A DNA stretch of 64,000 nucleotides from Hericium rajendrae (Eukaryota > Basidiomycota > Agaricomycetes > Russulales > Hericiaceae): contig CM065880.1 of the NCBI GenBank assembly GCA_033439255.1, positions 620,001 to 684,000 on the forward strand, given 5' to 3'. Below, piece by piece: positions 1-9,627 of this stretch. Made by a program: the position numbers and the translations under genes. Numbering within the stretch: the stretch's first letter is position 1; each line of letters opens with the position of its first letter. Below the pieces are notes generated by a model. That model was not told the origin of the DNA. It did not search any database and worked only from the letters and a program-made list of their open reading frames with translations.

Positions 1-82
1 TGGGCTTTGCGAGGTTCTCATCTGGCGGCTGGGTGGGTCAAATGGGCTGTCAGCACTATGCAGCATCTATTGTTGAGCAAGA

Positions 83-502
83 CTATAGCTGACGAACTTC
101 CAACAGATCCGCGGGGATTGTGATCGTGGCTTCGTGTGCCTCTACTAAGGCTATTTCCTCACGAACCGCATCCTTTATCTTGGCTGTGCCATGGGCCGGT
201 CCTAGGTCATGATCGGCAGTCTCAGACTCTTTGAGGTCATCGACGTATGACCAATTGAGGTGATCATGCAGATCAGTCCATTTTGTATTGCTGTCGCGGA
301 CGAGACAACCAACGTCAATGAGGTGATCAACGTTGGCAACAAAAAGGCATTCGTACGAAGGGGTGCGCCACTCCCCGCTATTTCCCTTTGCGTGCTCGCA
401 GAGAGCCGGTATTCCTACTTCTTTCATGTAATCCATGATCCCGCTGTTTTTGACGAGCGTCTCTTGATCATTCCAGTCCTTGATATTCTTGAATTGAGCC
501 AT
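83..502 (-). CDS. Hypothetical protein, single exon, 139 aa
   Basis: An uninterrupted frame of 139 codons that starts MAQFKNIKDWNDQE and ends IPADLLEVRQL. The composition is that of a soluble, mildly acidic protein: no signal peptide, membrane segment or low-complexity tract. It contains a Cys/Trp/Tyr-rich middle (ALCEHAKGNSGEWRTPSYEC) and a charged C-terminal third. I do not recognise the family. It is called as real because the codon use and residue mix look coding and the opposite-strand frames are shorter and poorer. The initiating Met has a purine at -3. Extra upstream exons cannot be excluded. The gene lies alone at the left edge of the window, so nothing in its context suggests a role. 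Confidence 0.45.
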   Translation of the reverse strand: MAQFKNIKDWNDQETLVKNSGIMDYMKEVGIPALCEHAKGNSGEWRTPSYECLFVANVDHLIDVGCLVRDSNTKWTDLHDHLNWSYVDDLKESETADHDLGPAHGTAKIKDAVREEIALVEAHEATITIPADLLEVRQL

Positions 503-924
503 AATGTCCGGAATTTTCTATTGGGTATTTGAGTTGTGAATTTGCGAGAGATATAGTACTGTTGCATGAGATGATTCTCATAGATTTCGAAGACGCTGTT
601 TATACTCAGAAGGAAACAAAAGACCCAACATGACGAATCGAAAGGGACAGTGGTAGGATTGTTGGCAGACAACAGATTGATGGCAAATCTTCTTTATCAT
701 CGTCTGCTGTACATATGTGATCTATTTCGTCTCATGTAAATGGGTTCAATGTTTTTTTTATACCTGGAGCCTCTGTGTAAGGTCGTAACGGAGACTACGT
801 TCGAGCCTGTTCAAGCTCAAGCATCACAAATCGACCGCCAGGCCGTATGATAAGCGCTTTACTGATACTGTAAGGGATCTCAGATCTGCATTGTTTATGT
901 TGTCGGAGATGGTCTCGGATCAAT
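503..924. other. Intergenic, nothing recognised
   Basis: AT-leaning stretch between the left-edge gene and the RING relic. Short frames exist on the minus strand (424-672), but they overlap the better gene and lack coding character. No repeat or RNA gene was seen. Confidence 0.6.
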
Positions 925-1690
925 AGCGAATCGAGATGTCGGGCAAGTTATTCGGCGGGGACGTGCGAGCAAGGCAGAGCAACGATGGACGGCGATAGTT
1001 CCTCGTCGGCATTGTCGGTGGTGGACGTACTTGCTTCACGGCAATATGAGGCGGGGACGTACCCGCAGGAGTAGTGGACTGTTGGTGAGGTGCGGCAGTC
1101 GACGACGACGCCTGCGGGGTAGGCGTGCCGTATCCATCTGCCGAAGCTACTGCGTCCTGCACACCACCCATAGCAAACTCACCATAACCATCACCATCAT
1201 GATCCTGCTTGTTCTTCTCCACACACGTTCCCCGCATCCTCACCGAACAGCGGCTCCCATCAAAACGCGCATCCTGAGCTCATCCCGCCCGTATTCCTTT
1301 CCTCTTTTGCGAGCCTCTCCATGCACTTCACTAAGCCCTCCGGTATGACCTCAAGCCCGCGCACCAATCTGCGTGCGCGTGCCGGGTCATCGCGTTCTGG
1401 TTCCATGCCCGCATCGCCGAACGCCATGAACGTCTGCATGATCGCGGGCACGATATCGGGTATCTCGCCGCCCTTAGGCGCCGAGCGTATCGGACATGTT
1501 CAGCACGTCGGCGAGTGATTTATTGGGCACCCTTCTCGCCCGTATCGTCTAAGATACGTTGTGTAAATGGGTTCGTCAGTGGGGCAATCCATTGGGGTTA
1601 GGGGCGGGCTGACCCTGAGCCTAGGTTTGCGATTCAGGCTGCGTTTCACCTTGAGCCGGACAACTATCTTCCTTACCGGGGTCAGCAACC
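925..1690 (-). pseudogene. Partial, decayed copy of the RING-finger gene at 9.6-12.8 kb
   Basis: Read on the minus strand, this stretch is collinear with about 10855-11600 of the full-length RING gene. Shared blocks include the peptide MEPERDDPARAR, the following LVRGLEV(I/V)PEGLVK, the region around GVQDA, and the tail SLLCLARTS. Nucleotide agreement is high over long runs, for example around 1333-1410 against 11240-11318, but small indels and substitutions break the frame repeatedly. Only the middle of the parent is present: the N-terminal acidic and His-rich part and both zinc-binding ends are missing, and the GGMSAGCAVCWEP segment reads GGMSSGCAF before breaking off. It sits in the same orientation as the parent, about 9.9 kb away, so a local segmental duplication followed by decay is the simplest reading. 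It is unlikely to encode a protein. Confidence 0.85.
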
Positions 1691-1723
1691 GACACTAAGC
1701 TATGTTTATTCGATTAATTCCAG

Positions 1724-2920
1724 GCGCTCAAGCATGCAGAAGCACTGCGCCGTGCAGAACACGAAGCCCGGCGTCCCGCCGCGCTCGCGCAGCAACATGC
1801 GGAGGTACTCGCAGAGCACGGACGCCGGAGCAAGGGCGCCGCGACGAGCGTCGGGACACCCCTCCTCAGCGGCAAGGTGAGTAGGGTGAGCAGTGCGGAG
1901 ATGGTCGGCTGGCCAGCCGGCGCCGCAGGGTGGGAATACGGTCAAGTCGAGGAGGACGCCGAGGACGCCGACCCGCGGCGCATGCTGACGATGAAGGCGC
2001 GGCACCGCTCGAGCGGGCACCACTACCAGTACCATGTGCACATGGCGGAGCTGCACGACCTGTTCGAGATACACCGCACGCGTCGGGGCACGTCGTCGAC
2101 CCCGAGCGACGGGCAACGCGTGGGCGCAGCCGTACCCTCGCCCCGCGCCGTACGCGCCGTGCGATTCGCCGTCGCCGTCGCCGCACAGCGTGCACTCGGG
2201 CCTGTCGAAGCATGCCCACTGGCCGCACCCGCATTCGCCGTTGGACAGCCCGTTTCTAGGCCCGCTGGGCACGCTCAACATCCACAGCGTGGCGCCGTCG
2301 CGCGCGTCATCGCCCATCGCGCTCCCGCCACCTTCGAGCCCCGGCGACACAGACAAACCTCACCTTCGTGTAAGAGCTCTTCATGTGCGTTTTCCATTCA
2401 CTTCTTCCATCGAACAGGCACTGACGTCAATGACAGCGCGCCCGCGTTCCAGCACACGTTCTCGGACCGTCGCAGCCTGCAGGGCTCCGGCTAGCTCGCG
2501 ACGCCATAGCTCGCGAGCGGGCCGAGCAGCTAAGGCTCGTACCCGCACTCGCTCGTCGGGGCCTGCGATAACCGCGAGCCCGCGCTCAAGCAGAAGCAGC
2601 ACCACCACCGCCTTGCGCACTCTGTGCACCTCGCGTTCGGCATGACACCGATACCCGCCTCCTGCCGCATCCGCGCCCAGCCACGGGCAACGCACAAGGC
2701 CTGGCCGCTGAGCACGCCGCACTCGGGCATTACGATGCCGACACCGATGCTCGCGTCGACGTCAATGCATGCGAGCCGGAGCGGCTCGCCGTCGATCAAG
2801 CTCGCGCCGCTGCGGATCGCGTCGCTGGAGCCGGGCGGGAAGACCGCGGAGGCGGAGGAGGCCGCGGCGCGGGGTACCTCGAGCGGCCGTAGGCCCGTGT
2901 TCGTTCGTTCGTTCATTTGA
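1724..2920 (+). pseudogene. GC-rich Ser/Pro-rich coding fragment, frame-broken, possibly of a C2H2 catabolite-repressor-type regulator
   Basis: Very GC-rich. A coding-looking plus-strand frame opens just after a splice-acceptor-like TTCCAG at 1718-1723 with Ala-rich helix sequence (ALKHAEALRRAEHEARR), continues through 1877 and then gives way to another frame. That frame reads as a Ser/Pro-rich segment with SPFLGPLGTLNIHS and ASSPIALPPPSS (about 2240-2345). A plausible 48-bp intron follows at 2370-2417 (GTAAGA...CGAACAG). Further on, AFGMTPI (about 2635) and ASRSGSPSIKLAPL (about 2770) appear in yet another frame. From memory, such segments resemble the C-terminal tails of basidiomycete Mig1/CreA-like zinc-finger proteins, but no zinc finger is present here, so the assignment is weak. 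No single frame or simple splicing joins the parts, so I treat it as a relic lying directly against the RING relic. Confidence 0.35.
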
Positions 2921-3673
2921 TTGCGTATTCGTATAGCGAAGTGCAATGCTGATCTCGCATGTGTAAGTTTACCTGTAGACACCATTGTTTTCCATGCTTC
3001 TGTCGTCGCTCTCATCTCAATGTCCATATCATCCCATGTCACCCGAACCCATTTTCAACATCCATCTCATTTGTCTCGTTATGATCACAGACGATGCCGT
3101 AAGAATGCGCGTCTAGATGAATAGGTCTCCACTCCGTCATCGGGATTGCCAAGTTTTGTTCTTATCAATCCTCGGTGTGATTGCACGTCTCATGACTGTC
3201 TTCTGGTGTTCGAAAGACGATGATTGACCAGTAATTTGAGGCTAGGCTGCATACTGCAGTGCGATTTAGGGTACACACGATGCCATAGCAGCTGCTTGCT
3301 GAACCAGTCCGAGCATCCGAGAAAGATCACAGTCGTTCTTTTTATCTCTTTTTGCGTCTAAGCCCCTCGGAGTCGTAATACTCATGAGGATCTCCTTATA
3401 AGATGCAGAATTGATCCGACTCTTGTGCGACGGTGCGGTGCACGAACATTACCTGACTGAGGGCCACAGAAGTTCGTAATCGGATCGTATTGTAAATTAC
3501 TCACTCAGTCATTTTCAGGCTACGATAAAGTCGCCTCGCACGCATATAGCCTGGCGTCGGTGGACTGAGCAAAAATTTTGGGTATTTTGATTCTACGTAA
3601 CTTTCGGGTACTAAGTATACTGATATCTCCAACATTCTTCTGTCACCGGAACATCTGCCTCGGTATATCTATT
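2921..3673. other. Intergenic, nothing recognised
   Basis: AT-richer than the preceding fragment. It holds only short frames without coding character. It would include the 3' untranslated part of the minus-strand gene that ends at 3674. Confidence 0.6.
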
Positions 3674-5474
3674 TCACTTGAAACAGTCACCCTGCCTCCA
3701 CTCCTTGTCTAAGGTCTCAAATTCATCAGGCAGCACTATCTTCGACCGATGGACGCCCCATTGCCTAGTCAACTTCTCCGCCAGATCGTTTGCTGATTCC
3801 TTGAGTATGCATAACGCCACGGCTACCTGGTGCCGCGTGTGACAATCATCCTGGGCAAAGCACATTTTTAGATCCATGTTTTTGTTAAATGCCCCCAATG
3901 GGACACACATGAAGTGCCACTGGATCGCCGGTCCCTTGTCGCTTTTAACGACTGTGTAATAGGGGAAATAGCAGAATATCTCCATGCCATGCGCATCGTA
4001 CAGGATCCCGTAGACACGCATCCAATCTTCTACTTGGGGTCTTTGTGATTCAACTGGATCACAAGGCTACAGAGGCATGGCGGTCAGGCTCTGAGATGAC
4101 GTGATATTAGAATAGGGGATACTGACATTGTTATTTCTGTCCCATCGCTGGGATTTTTCCTCCTTGACTTTCGTTATTGTCCTATTTTTCCATTGATTTG
4201 ATAAATGGATGGCAAACATCTGTAAGGTCGGCTGAACTGCCACTGCCATTTGTGCCCGTGCATCTTTGCTGGCCTCCGATGACCTCTTGGCCTCTCCGAC
4301 AAGAACAATGGGCCTAAAAAGATCAACCTTGTCGCCAACTCCATAGCTCATCTGACTGACTATGTCTGGTTTGGGATACGACCCAAAACAGCTCAGAAGT
4401 GTCGGACAGGTCAAAAGAGAATTGCTTGAAAGTAATCGAGTCCGTCAATAGCGCTCTCTTTGCGTACATCTCGGGAGGGACTTACGAGAAACGGTCGGCA
4501 TCCCAAAAATCAAAGATGGATTGAACGACATGCCCATAGTCTCTCTCAACATCCTGCTCCGTGATACGTCCAGGGATATCAATGGTACTGTTAGGCTGAA
4601 TAGGCGCGGTGTAGCGCAATTGTATCAAAAACCATGCAGGATGAAAGGGAGAACGTGTTTCGAATCTCTCTTTATTCCACAGATCGCTGATACGCAGACG
4701 TCTAGCACCCTTGAGTTTAGGTTGGCTTTCGACCGATGCCGCAGTCTGATAGGGCCAGGTTATTTCGGTTCCTACGAGTGTTTCCCATTGTGCTTTCATG
4801 TACTGCAGTGTTTTCCCCACAAAATGGACCAACTCCTCGACGAGCGGTGCCTCTGGACTATCGGCCAGGTCATCATCCGATGGCTCTTCCTATCAAGAGT
4901 AAAAATCAGAGGCACATCTACGGGGGAAGATGATCTACACGCACCGGTTCGTCCCACGAGTCGGGAACTATAATAACAGCCTGGTTGAAATCTGTGGCAT
5001 CTTTAGAGCAAGCTTTGATCACATGGCGCACACCATGTGCCACTGCCCGAGGTATTGCTCGATCGAGTTTTTCTTGATCTGGACAATCCTCCCAGTTGTA
5101 ATGTTGCTTCAGCAACGCCATCGTCATTTTGCTGAGAAAAAAATCAGATTTAGTGAATCAAGACATGAAAGATACGTACCTAGCCGTCACAGCAGTGGGG
5201 TGTCTTGCTTGCTGGTCGCGCCTGGTACCGCAAGCCTTCCATCTATCACAGTAGGAGGTGGACTTGTGGCGGATTTAGCCTTTCCCCCCACATCATTCTT
5301 CTTCGGCTTATATGCCCTCCCATATACCGATGGGATACCGTACACCTTCATCCAATGATCGGCTCCCGAAGCTTCGATAGCTGTCCGTCTCTTTTTTTCA
5401 AGAGCTTGTTGCGAAGCCGAACCATGGTGAGGCGAGAACGACACCACGGACGGAGGATTCTGATCTTCTGACAT
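3674..5474 (-). CDS. Multi-exon hypothetical protein with PD-(D/E)XK-like residues
   Basis: Five minus-strand coding blocks, roughly 5474-5180, 5131-4925, 4890-4490, 4415-4070 and 4021-3674, join by short introns. The product is about 500 aa, starts MSEDQNPPSVVSF and ends WRQGDCFK. The N-terminus is Ser/Lys-rich. The centre contains IFDFWDADRF, then KPDIV, then about 20 residues later LVGEAKR, then AQMAVAVQP. The PD...ExK spacing recalls PD-(D/E)XK nuclease folds, but this is inference from three residues. The last exon (YGILYDAHGMEIFCYFP) looks like a continued alpha/beta core. The exon 1/2 border has two readings: a weak GTGACG donor that keeps frame, or the strong GTACGT donor at 5179, which would need one more base in the G4 run at 5197-5200 (C4 on the coding strand). 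No signal peptide or membrane span. The family is not recognised by name. Confidence 0.6.
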
Positions 5475-6177
5475 TGTCTAAGTATGTTCCAAGATGAATG
5501 AGGTTTATGAAATCGATATTGGAAGAGAAACGTCTGGTTTGATAACTGACCTGAGTCGTGAAAATCGTGGCTCTTATATAGCGTGCAAAATAGACGGTAT
5601 GGAGTCCGATTCACATTCTTCAAGGAACAGCACCTAGGATCGTACACGCCGTGACCCGGTATTGTTCGACCACGTCTGATTGAAAGCTAACTGTAGAGAT
5701 AGCATAAGCAAACGAGAGCCGCCGCTACCGAACCCGGCTTCTCCTCACTGATAGATGGATGTACTACGTACACAATAAACTTATTCTCATCACGTCGGTG
5801 TGTTTTGTTCGATGGACAATAGGACACGGTTCCATTCATTGAAAAAAGGATGTATATTTCTCCGTGGGCGATGTTAAACCCTGTTGCACTTGGGATCCAC
5901 ACAGCGTCGCAGACTGCTCATGATGGCGGCATTGTGATCGGGCTGTAAGAAACTTGATCTCAGCATAAAAATCGCCTCTCTGCACCATGAGGACAAGGAA
6001 AACGAATAGAGTATATCGCGCCGTTTGCAAATTTGGAACAGGTCTGTGGTTTGTCCGGTCAAGCATTGATGCAGGACACCGTATCAGTGTCAGGGCGCAA
6101 CCTGCATTAGATATCAGCGGTAGACATCAGCGGTGAACTTTCATCTAATTTTGATAGCAAGCTGACATATGGCAATA
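5475..6177. other. Intergenic upstream region
   Basis: Upstream of the minus-strand gene starting at 5474. Overlapping short minus-strand frames (5687-5902, 5836-6066) lack conserved features and are probably chance. Nothing else was recognised up to the TA dinucleotide that precedes the MITE. Confidence 0.5.
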
Positions 6178-6545
6178 CTGTACCATTTCGGTCGTAGGCT
6201 CGCGGGGGTCTGAGTGTGACCGAAATGTTCATAGGCTCGTTTGGCTCATTAGGCTCGCCGGCCCATGTGACCCGTGACCGAGCCTAAAATAATAGGCTCG
6301 TTGACCTTTGTACACCCTTGTATGGCTCCAAATCCTGGCCAAGAGCCTCAATAGATGCTAAAAAGTGCCTTTCAACACATAATTATAGTGCCGCGGAGCG
6401 AAAATTTTTCTCCCAAGAAGATTTTTTACTTCCTCTTAAATTTCGTAGGCTCGCCGGCCTCTGTGACCCGTGACCAAAGGTCGAATAGGCGTGGCTCGGA
6501 GGCCTCTGTGACCTGTGACCCGAGCCTACGACCGAAATGGTACAG
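6178..6545. mobile_element. MITE with TA target-site duplication and 25-bp perfect terminal inverted repeats
   Basis: The left end reads CTGTACCATTTCGGTCGTAG and five more bases (6178-6202). The right end (6521-6545) is its exact reverse complement over 25 bases. TA lies immediately outside each end (6176-6177 and 6546-6547), the signature of Tc1/mariner-type insertion. The element is 368 bp long and has no coding capacity. Inside are several AGGCTCG units, direct repeats of the form TGTGACC(C/T)GTGACC (about 6263-6278, 6461-6476 and 6507-6520) and a small central palindrome (GAGCCTA ... TAGGCTC, near 6278-6299). Perfect ends suggest recent mobility or a short time since insertion. The autonomous partner is not in this window. 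Confidence 0.85.
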
Positions 6546-7318
6546 TAGTGTCTTGCTCGGTTCTTACGCAGGACACAGGCGTGGATAGGCCTGAAGGGTT
6601 CTGATCTTGATTCCCGAACGCCAGAGGTATGACAGAGCCTGGCACCAGCGCCTCCGATCTCAATACGGTACGTAGCCTGTAAGGTTGGAAGTTTTCTTGT
6701 TTTCTTGTCTCAGACCTGAATCCGTGTTGAACGTTCATGATATACCATACGTGTACCTATGTAAATACTACGACGGCATCGACGGACGGGTGACTGGCTA
6801 GTTTACAGCTGTTTACAGTGGCAGCGCAGCTCAAATATTTTGGCTCCGACAGGTTGAGCTTGAGGCCTCGTCTGACAGCATCTGACCTGTCGGTCACTGT
6901 GTATCGAGACGGGCCACTACGTCAGAAACAATATCGTTTTCAAGCGACCTGTACTACAGAAACAGTGGGTGCATTGAAGAATGTGATTCATCGCTGACAA
7001 TTGGTAAAGATAGATAGAGAACACTTTAGAATCTTAGGGCGGACAGATGCCGTATCACGCAATCAGTTACTTCGGCACGTTTGGACAACGGAAGTTTACC
7101 TTGAGCTACCTCTATCCTGAGCTGGCCGGGCGCCACCACTGTCGACGCTGGTTATAATATCAACATCTCAGATCTTACGATCTCAACTCCGAGTCACGCG
7201 TGCCCTTGACTCTGGACATAAGTAGCCGGAAGTTCACCAGCACTGGTTACCTCTCATCAACGCATCCGTTTCATTTTCATTTTCATTTTCATTTCCGTTT
7301 TGACGACTGCCGTCCAAT
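6546..7318. other. Intergenic, upstream of the paralogue-A gene
   Basis: No gene was recognised. A short TTTTCA repeat (listed separately) lies just before the next start codon. The remainder is mixed sequence without repeats. Confidence 0.55.
7268..7297 (+). repeat. Short (TTTTCA)n microsatellite in a 5' leader
   Basis: About four to five tandem hexamer units of TTTTCA lie some 20-50 bp upstream of the start codon at 7319, so the tract is probably transcribed in the 5' leader. Pyrimidine-rich leaders of this kind are common upstream of fungal genes. Confidence 0.7.
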
Positions 7319-9060
7319 ATGCCTGTTATCCCAGCCAACGTCCAAGGCGCTGAAGCGGCAACGGTGAAAGAAGAGGAAACAAAGACGCAGGCACAGGCTG
7401 CTATTGAACTGAAACGCTCCTTGGATGCCATTCGAAGGTAATGTGTTGTTGCTGTTGCTATCACTATTGCACACTGACAGAGTCGTCAATTTAATGCAGA
7501 CTAGGACATGCGCCCGAGTTTCTGTTCTTGGACAGCGCCGGCGACGTACCACCAAATATACGATTAAAATGCACCGCACAGCTCGAGTTTCTCCAGAACT
7601 TCAAGCAGAATTGGCGACCTTCGGATTCGGATTCATTCGGCATCCCCAAAAATTGGCTGGTTTGAGTTTGAGTTCCAATTGAACTACTTCAAACGAAGCG
7701 CTGACAGTTATGCGCAGGAGCCAGAGATAGGGCATGCCACCTGTCGTTCACTTGGCGATTTTGTTGCAGCCCAAGTCTTGACTGCACTTCGACCCCTCGA
7801 GGGCCATTTTCATGCATGTTCAGACGCTGAACTTTCTCAAAACAGCACCGACTCCCAGTCATGGAAACCCGATTTTCTTCTATCCTCACCTCCCGAATTT
7901 GTGAGGCCCTTCGCACCAGACCTGCCGGACACCGTCGAAACCTATTTTAGCCCGAATGCTCGGCGATCTACTGTACCTTTCCTTTCGGTCTTCCGTTCTC
8001 CTGGCAAAAAAGAGCAGCTATTAGAGGCGAGTTTTGGTGTTTTTCGGAACACACCTGGTAGTTGGATAATCAGGTATGTTGCGCTTTTCTTTTCTCTTTG
8101 GCGAATGCTTATCATAGATACAGGAGCCCGATACTTGATTTTCTACGAGTGACAGATGGTGCAATCGACAAGCCGCTGGTTTCCTCGAACATCCTAGCCG
8201 ATCCATGCGCAGACTTCGCATGCGTTCTCAATCTCTTTCACTCCAAACGGCCGTCGGCTAAAGTCGACAAGCTTCCAATATCACTCTCTCATCCTGCACT
8301 GCTCGTCGGCATCCGAAGTCGCACATCGCTAGTAGACGAGCCCAGCCCCGATGCTTCAACCTCGACCAGGCTGGACGCGCATCGGAAAAAGCTGTGTTTA
8401 GCCGCTCAAGATAGCCTTGACGCACACATTCTTAATTGGTTTCTCACCCATCCGGGTCAATCATTGGACTCTTTGCCGCCATGGCTCATGATATTCGGTC
8501 TCTTGTATGATGACGAATCCCTGCAAATCATTGCCCACATTCCCTATCTCGATTCAGGTGTCCCTGAGGGTGGCCTGCGTCTGTCGGGATATGTGTCCTA
8601 TCTCCTCGATGAGATTCCGTTTCGGCCCAAGTCTCAGGGGAAATCTTTGTCATTCTGGCTTGATCGCATGCGTACGGCCATGGCACTGTTCTCGCTGCAG
8701 AGACACATCTTCCGCCTTTCGACACTGTGGGAGCCGTCAGCGGATTACTGGCCACTGAGCATCCAGCGAGCGGAGGCCATGCGAGACGAACAGTACGCTG
8801 GATGCCACAACAACGACTCCGACACGGGCTCATTCAATAGCGACAGTAGCGAAGAGCAGCTTCGGATCAAGCGCTTCATAGCTGAATGGAGAATGGACGA
8901 TGCCTTGAGTGACACGGAAGGTTCAGGGGACCCCGCATCGATGGAGTTTCCAGCCGCGAACCAAGAATTTACACCTAACGCCAGAGTCGTTGCCACTGTG
9001 CTGGATTGGTTGCAGGATCATCCAGAAAAGTGGGAGGACTCGGTGGGGCAGCTGTCTTAG
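7319..9060 (+). CDS. Lineage-restricted hypothetical protein, paralogue A (frame conflict near 7657)
   Basis: Exon 1 (7319-7437) encodes MPVIPANVQGAEAATVKEEE. After a 62-bp intron, exon 2 begins at 7500 (LGHAPEFLFLDSAGDVPP). A short intron at 8074-8117 or 8074-8123 joins the last two coding blocks, and either acceptor keeps frame. The C-terminal half holds a Trp/Leu-rich segment (LPPWLMIFGLLYDD) and ends in an acidic Ser-rich tail. Between NW and FEFEFQLNYFKRS the frame jumps because of an extra CTGG at 7657-7660, a near tandem repeat of the adjoining TTGG. With that exception the gene reads cleanly. It is clearly homologous to the minus-strand gene at 16.9-18.6 kb: CTAQL, ENWRPS/QNWRPS, SWKP(N/D)F and LP(E/P)WL(L/M)(L/I)FGL are shared. 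No catalytic motif, signal peptide or named domain was recognised. It is either disrupted or carries a local sequence error. Confidence 0.6.
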
Positions 9061-9627
9061 AGAGTGATCTTTTCAGTCTTGTATCATACCCAAGTCGACA
9101 TGTCATTCAAGAGAGTGAACGCAGATGAGACTGGCGAAGAACGAAGACTGACCGAATGAAACATAAGAGGGCAGAGGAAATATACATATGTGAGAGAAAC
9201 TGAACACCAGACACTAGCTGCCAATAATATATAGTCTGCGCACGTTCGCATTTGTAGATGGACTTGTTCTTTTGCTCGAAGCTCTTGTGATTACAATACG
9301 GAAAGATGCTCTAGACAATCCATATGACCAAAAACTCCCGAGAGATGCATTACTGCTGATGTACGTAGACAACGGATGACTTGACAATTGGCGATGTGAT
9401 CGGGGGTATAGTATTATATAAACTCTACTTGCAGCGAACGACAATTGTAATGGACAGCGAGACGAGCGACGAGATGAGCGACAAGACATACGTTAAAAGA
9501 AGGGAATGAAGGAGATAAAAGTACAGTAGAATATAGAGCAAGTGCAGAGAAACTAAGAGCGAATGCGGGAGAGACTGGAGAAACGAAGAGTCGCGGGGAA
9601 AATGATAACATAACAAACGACGCTGCG
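9061..9627. other. Intergenic between converging gene ends
   Basis: Holds the presumed 3' untranslated regions of the plus-strand gene ending at 9060 and the minus-strand RING gene ending at 9628. Purine-rich on the plus strand. No further gene was seen. Confidence 0.6.

Noticed and set aside
1706-2356. Minus-strand open frame of 216 codons opposite the Ser/Pro-rich fragment
   Set aside because: GC-rich sequence keeps several frames open. The plus strand has the more protein-like segments and a plausible intron.
5187-5191. In-frame TGA with possible readthrough in the PD-(D/E)XK-like gene
   Set aside because: Splicing, or one extra base in the adjacent G4 run, explains it more simply.
8528-8996. 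Minus-strand frames inside paralogue A
   Set aside because: Shadows of a clear plus-strand coding exon with homology to the second paralogue.
9414-9627. Extension of the RING gene frame beyond 9628
   Set aside because: The conserved ending EEWQEGARAAV is followed directly by a stop; the longer frame arises only because of the missing base near 9690.
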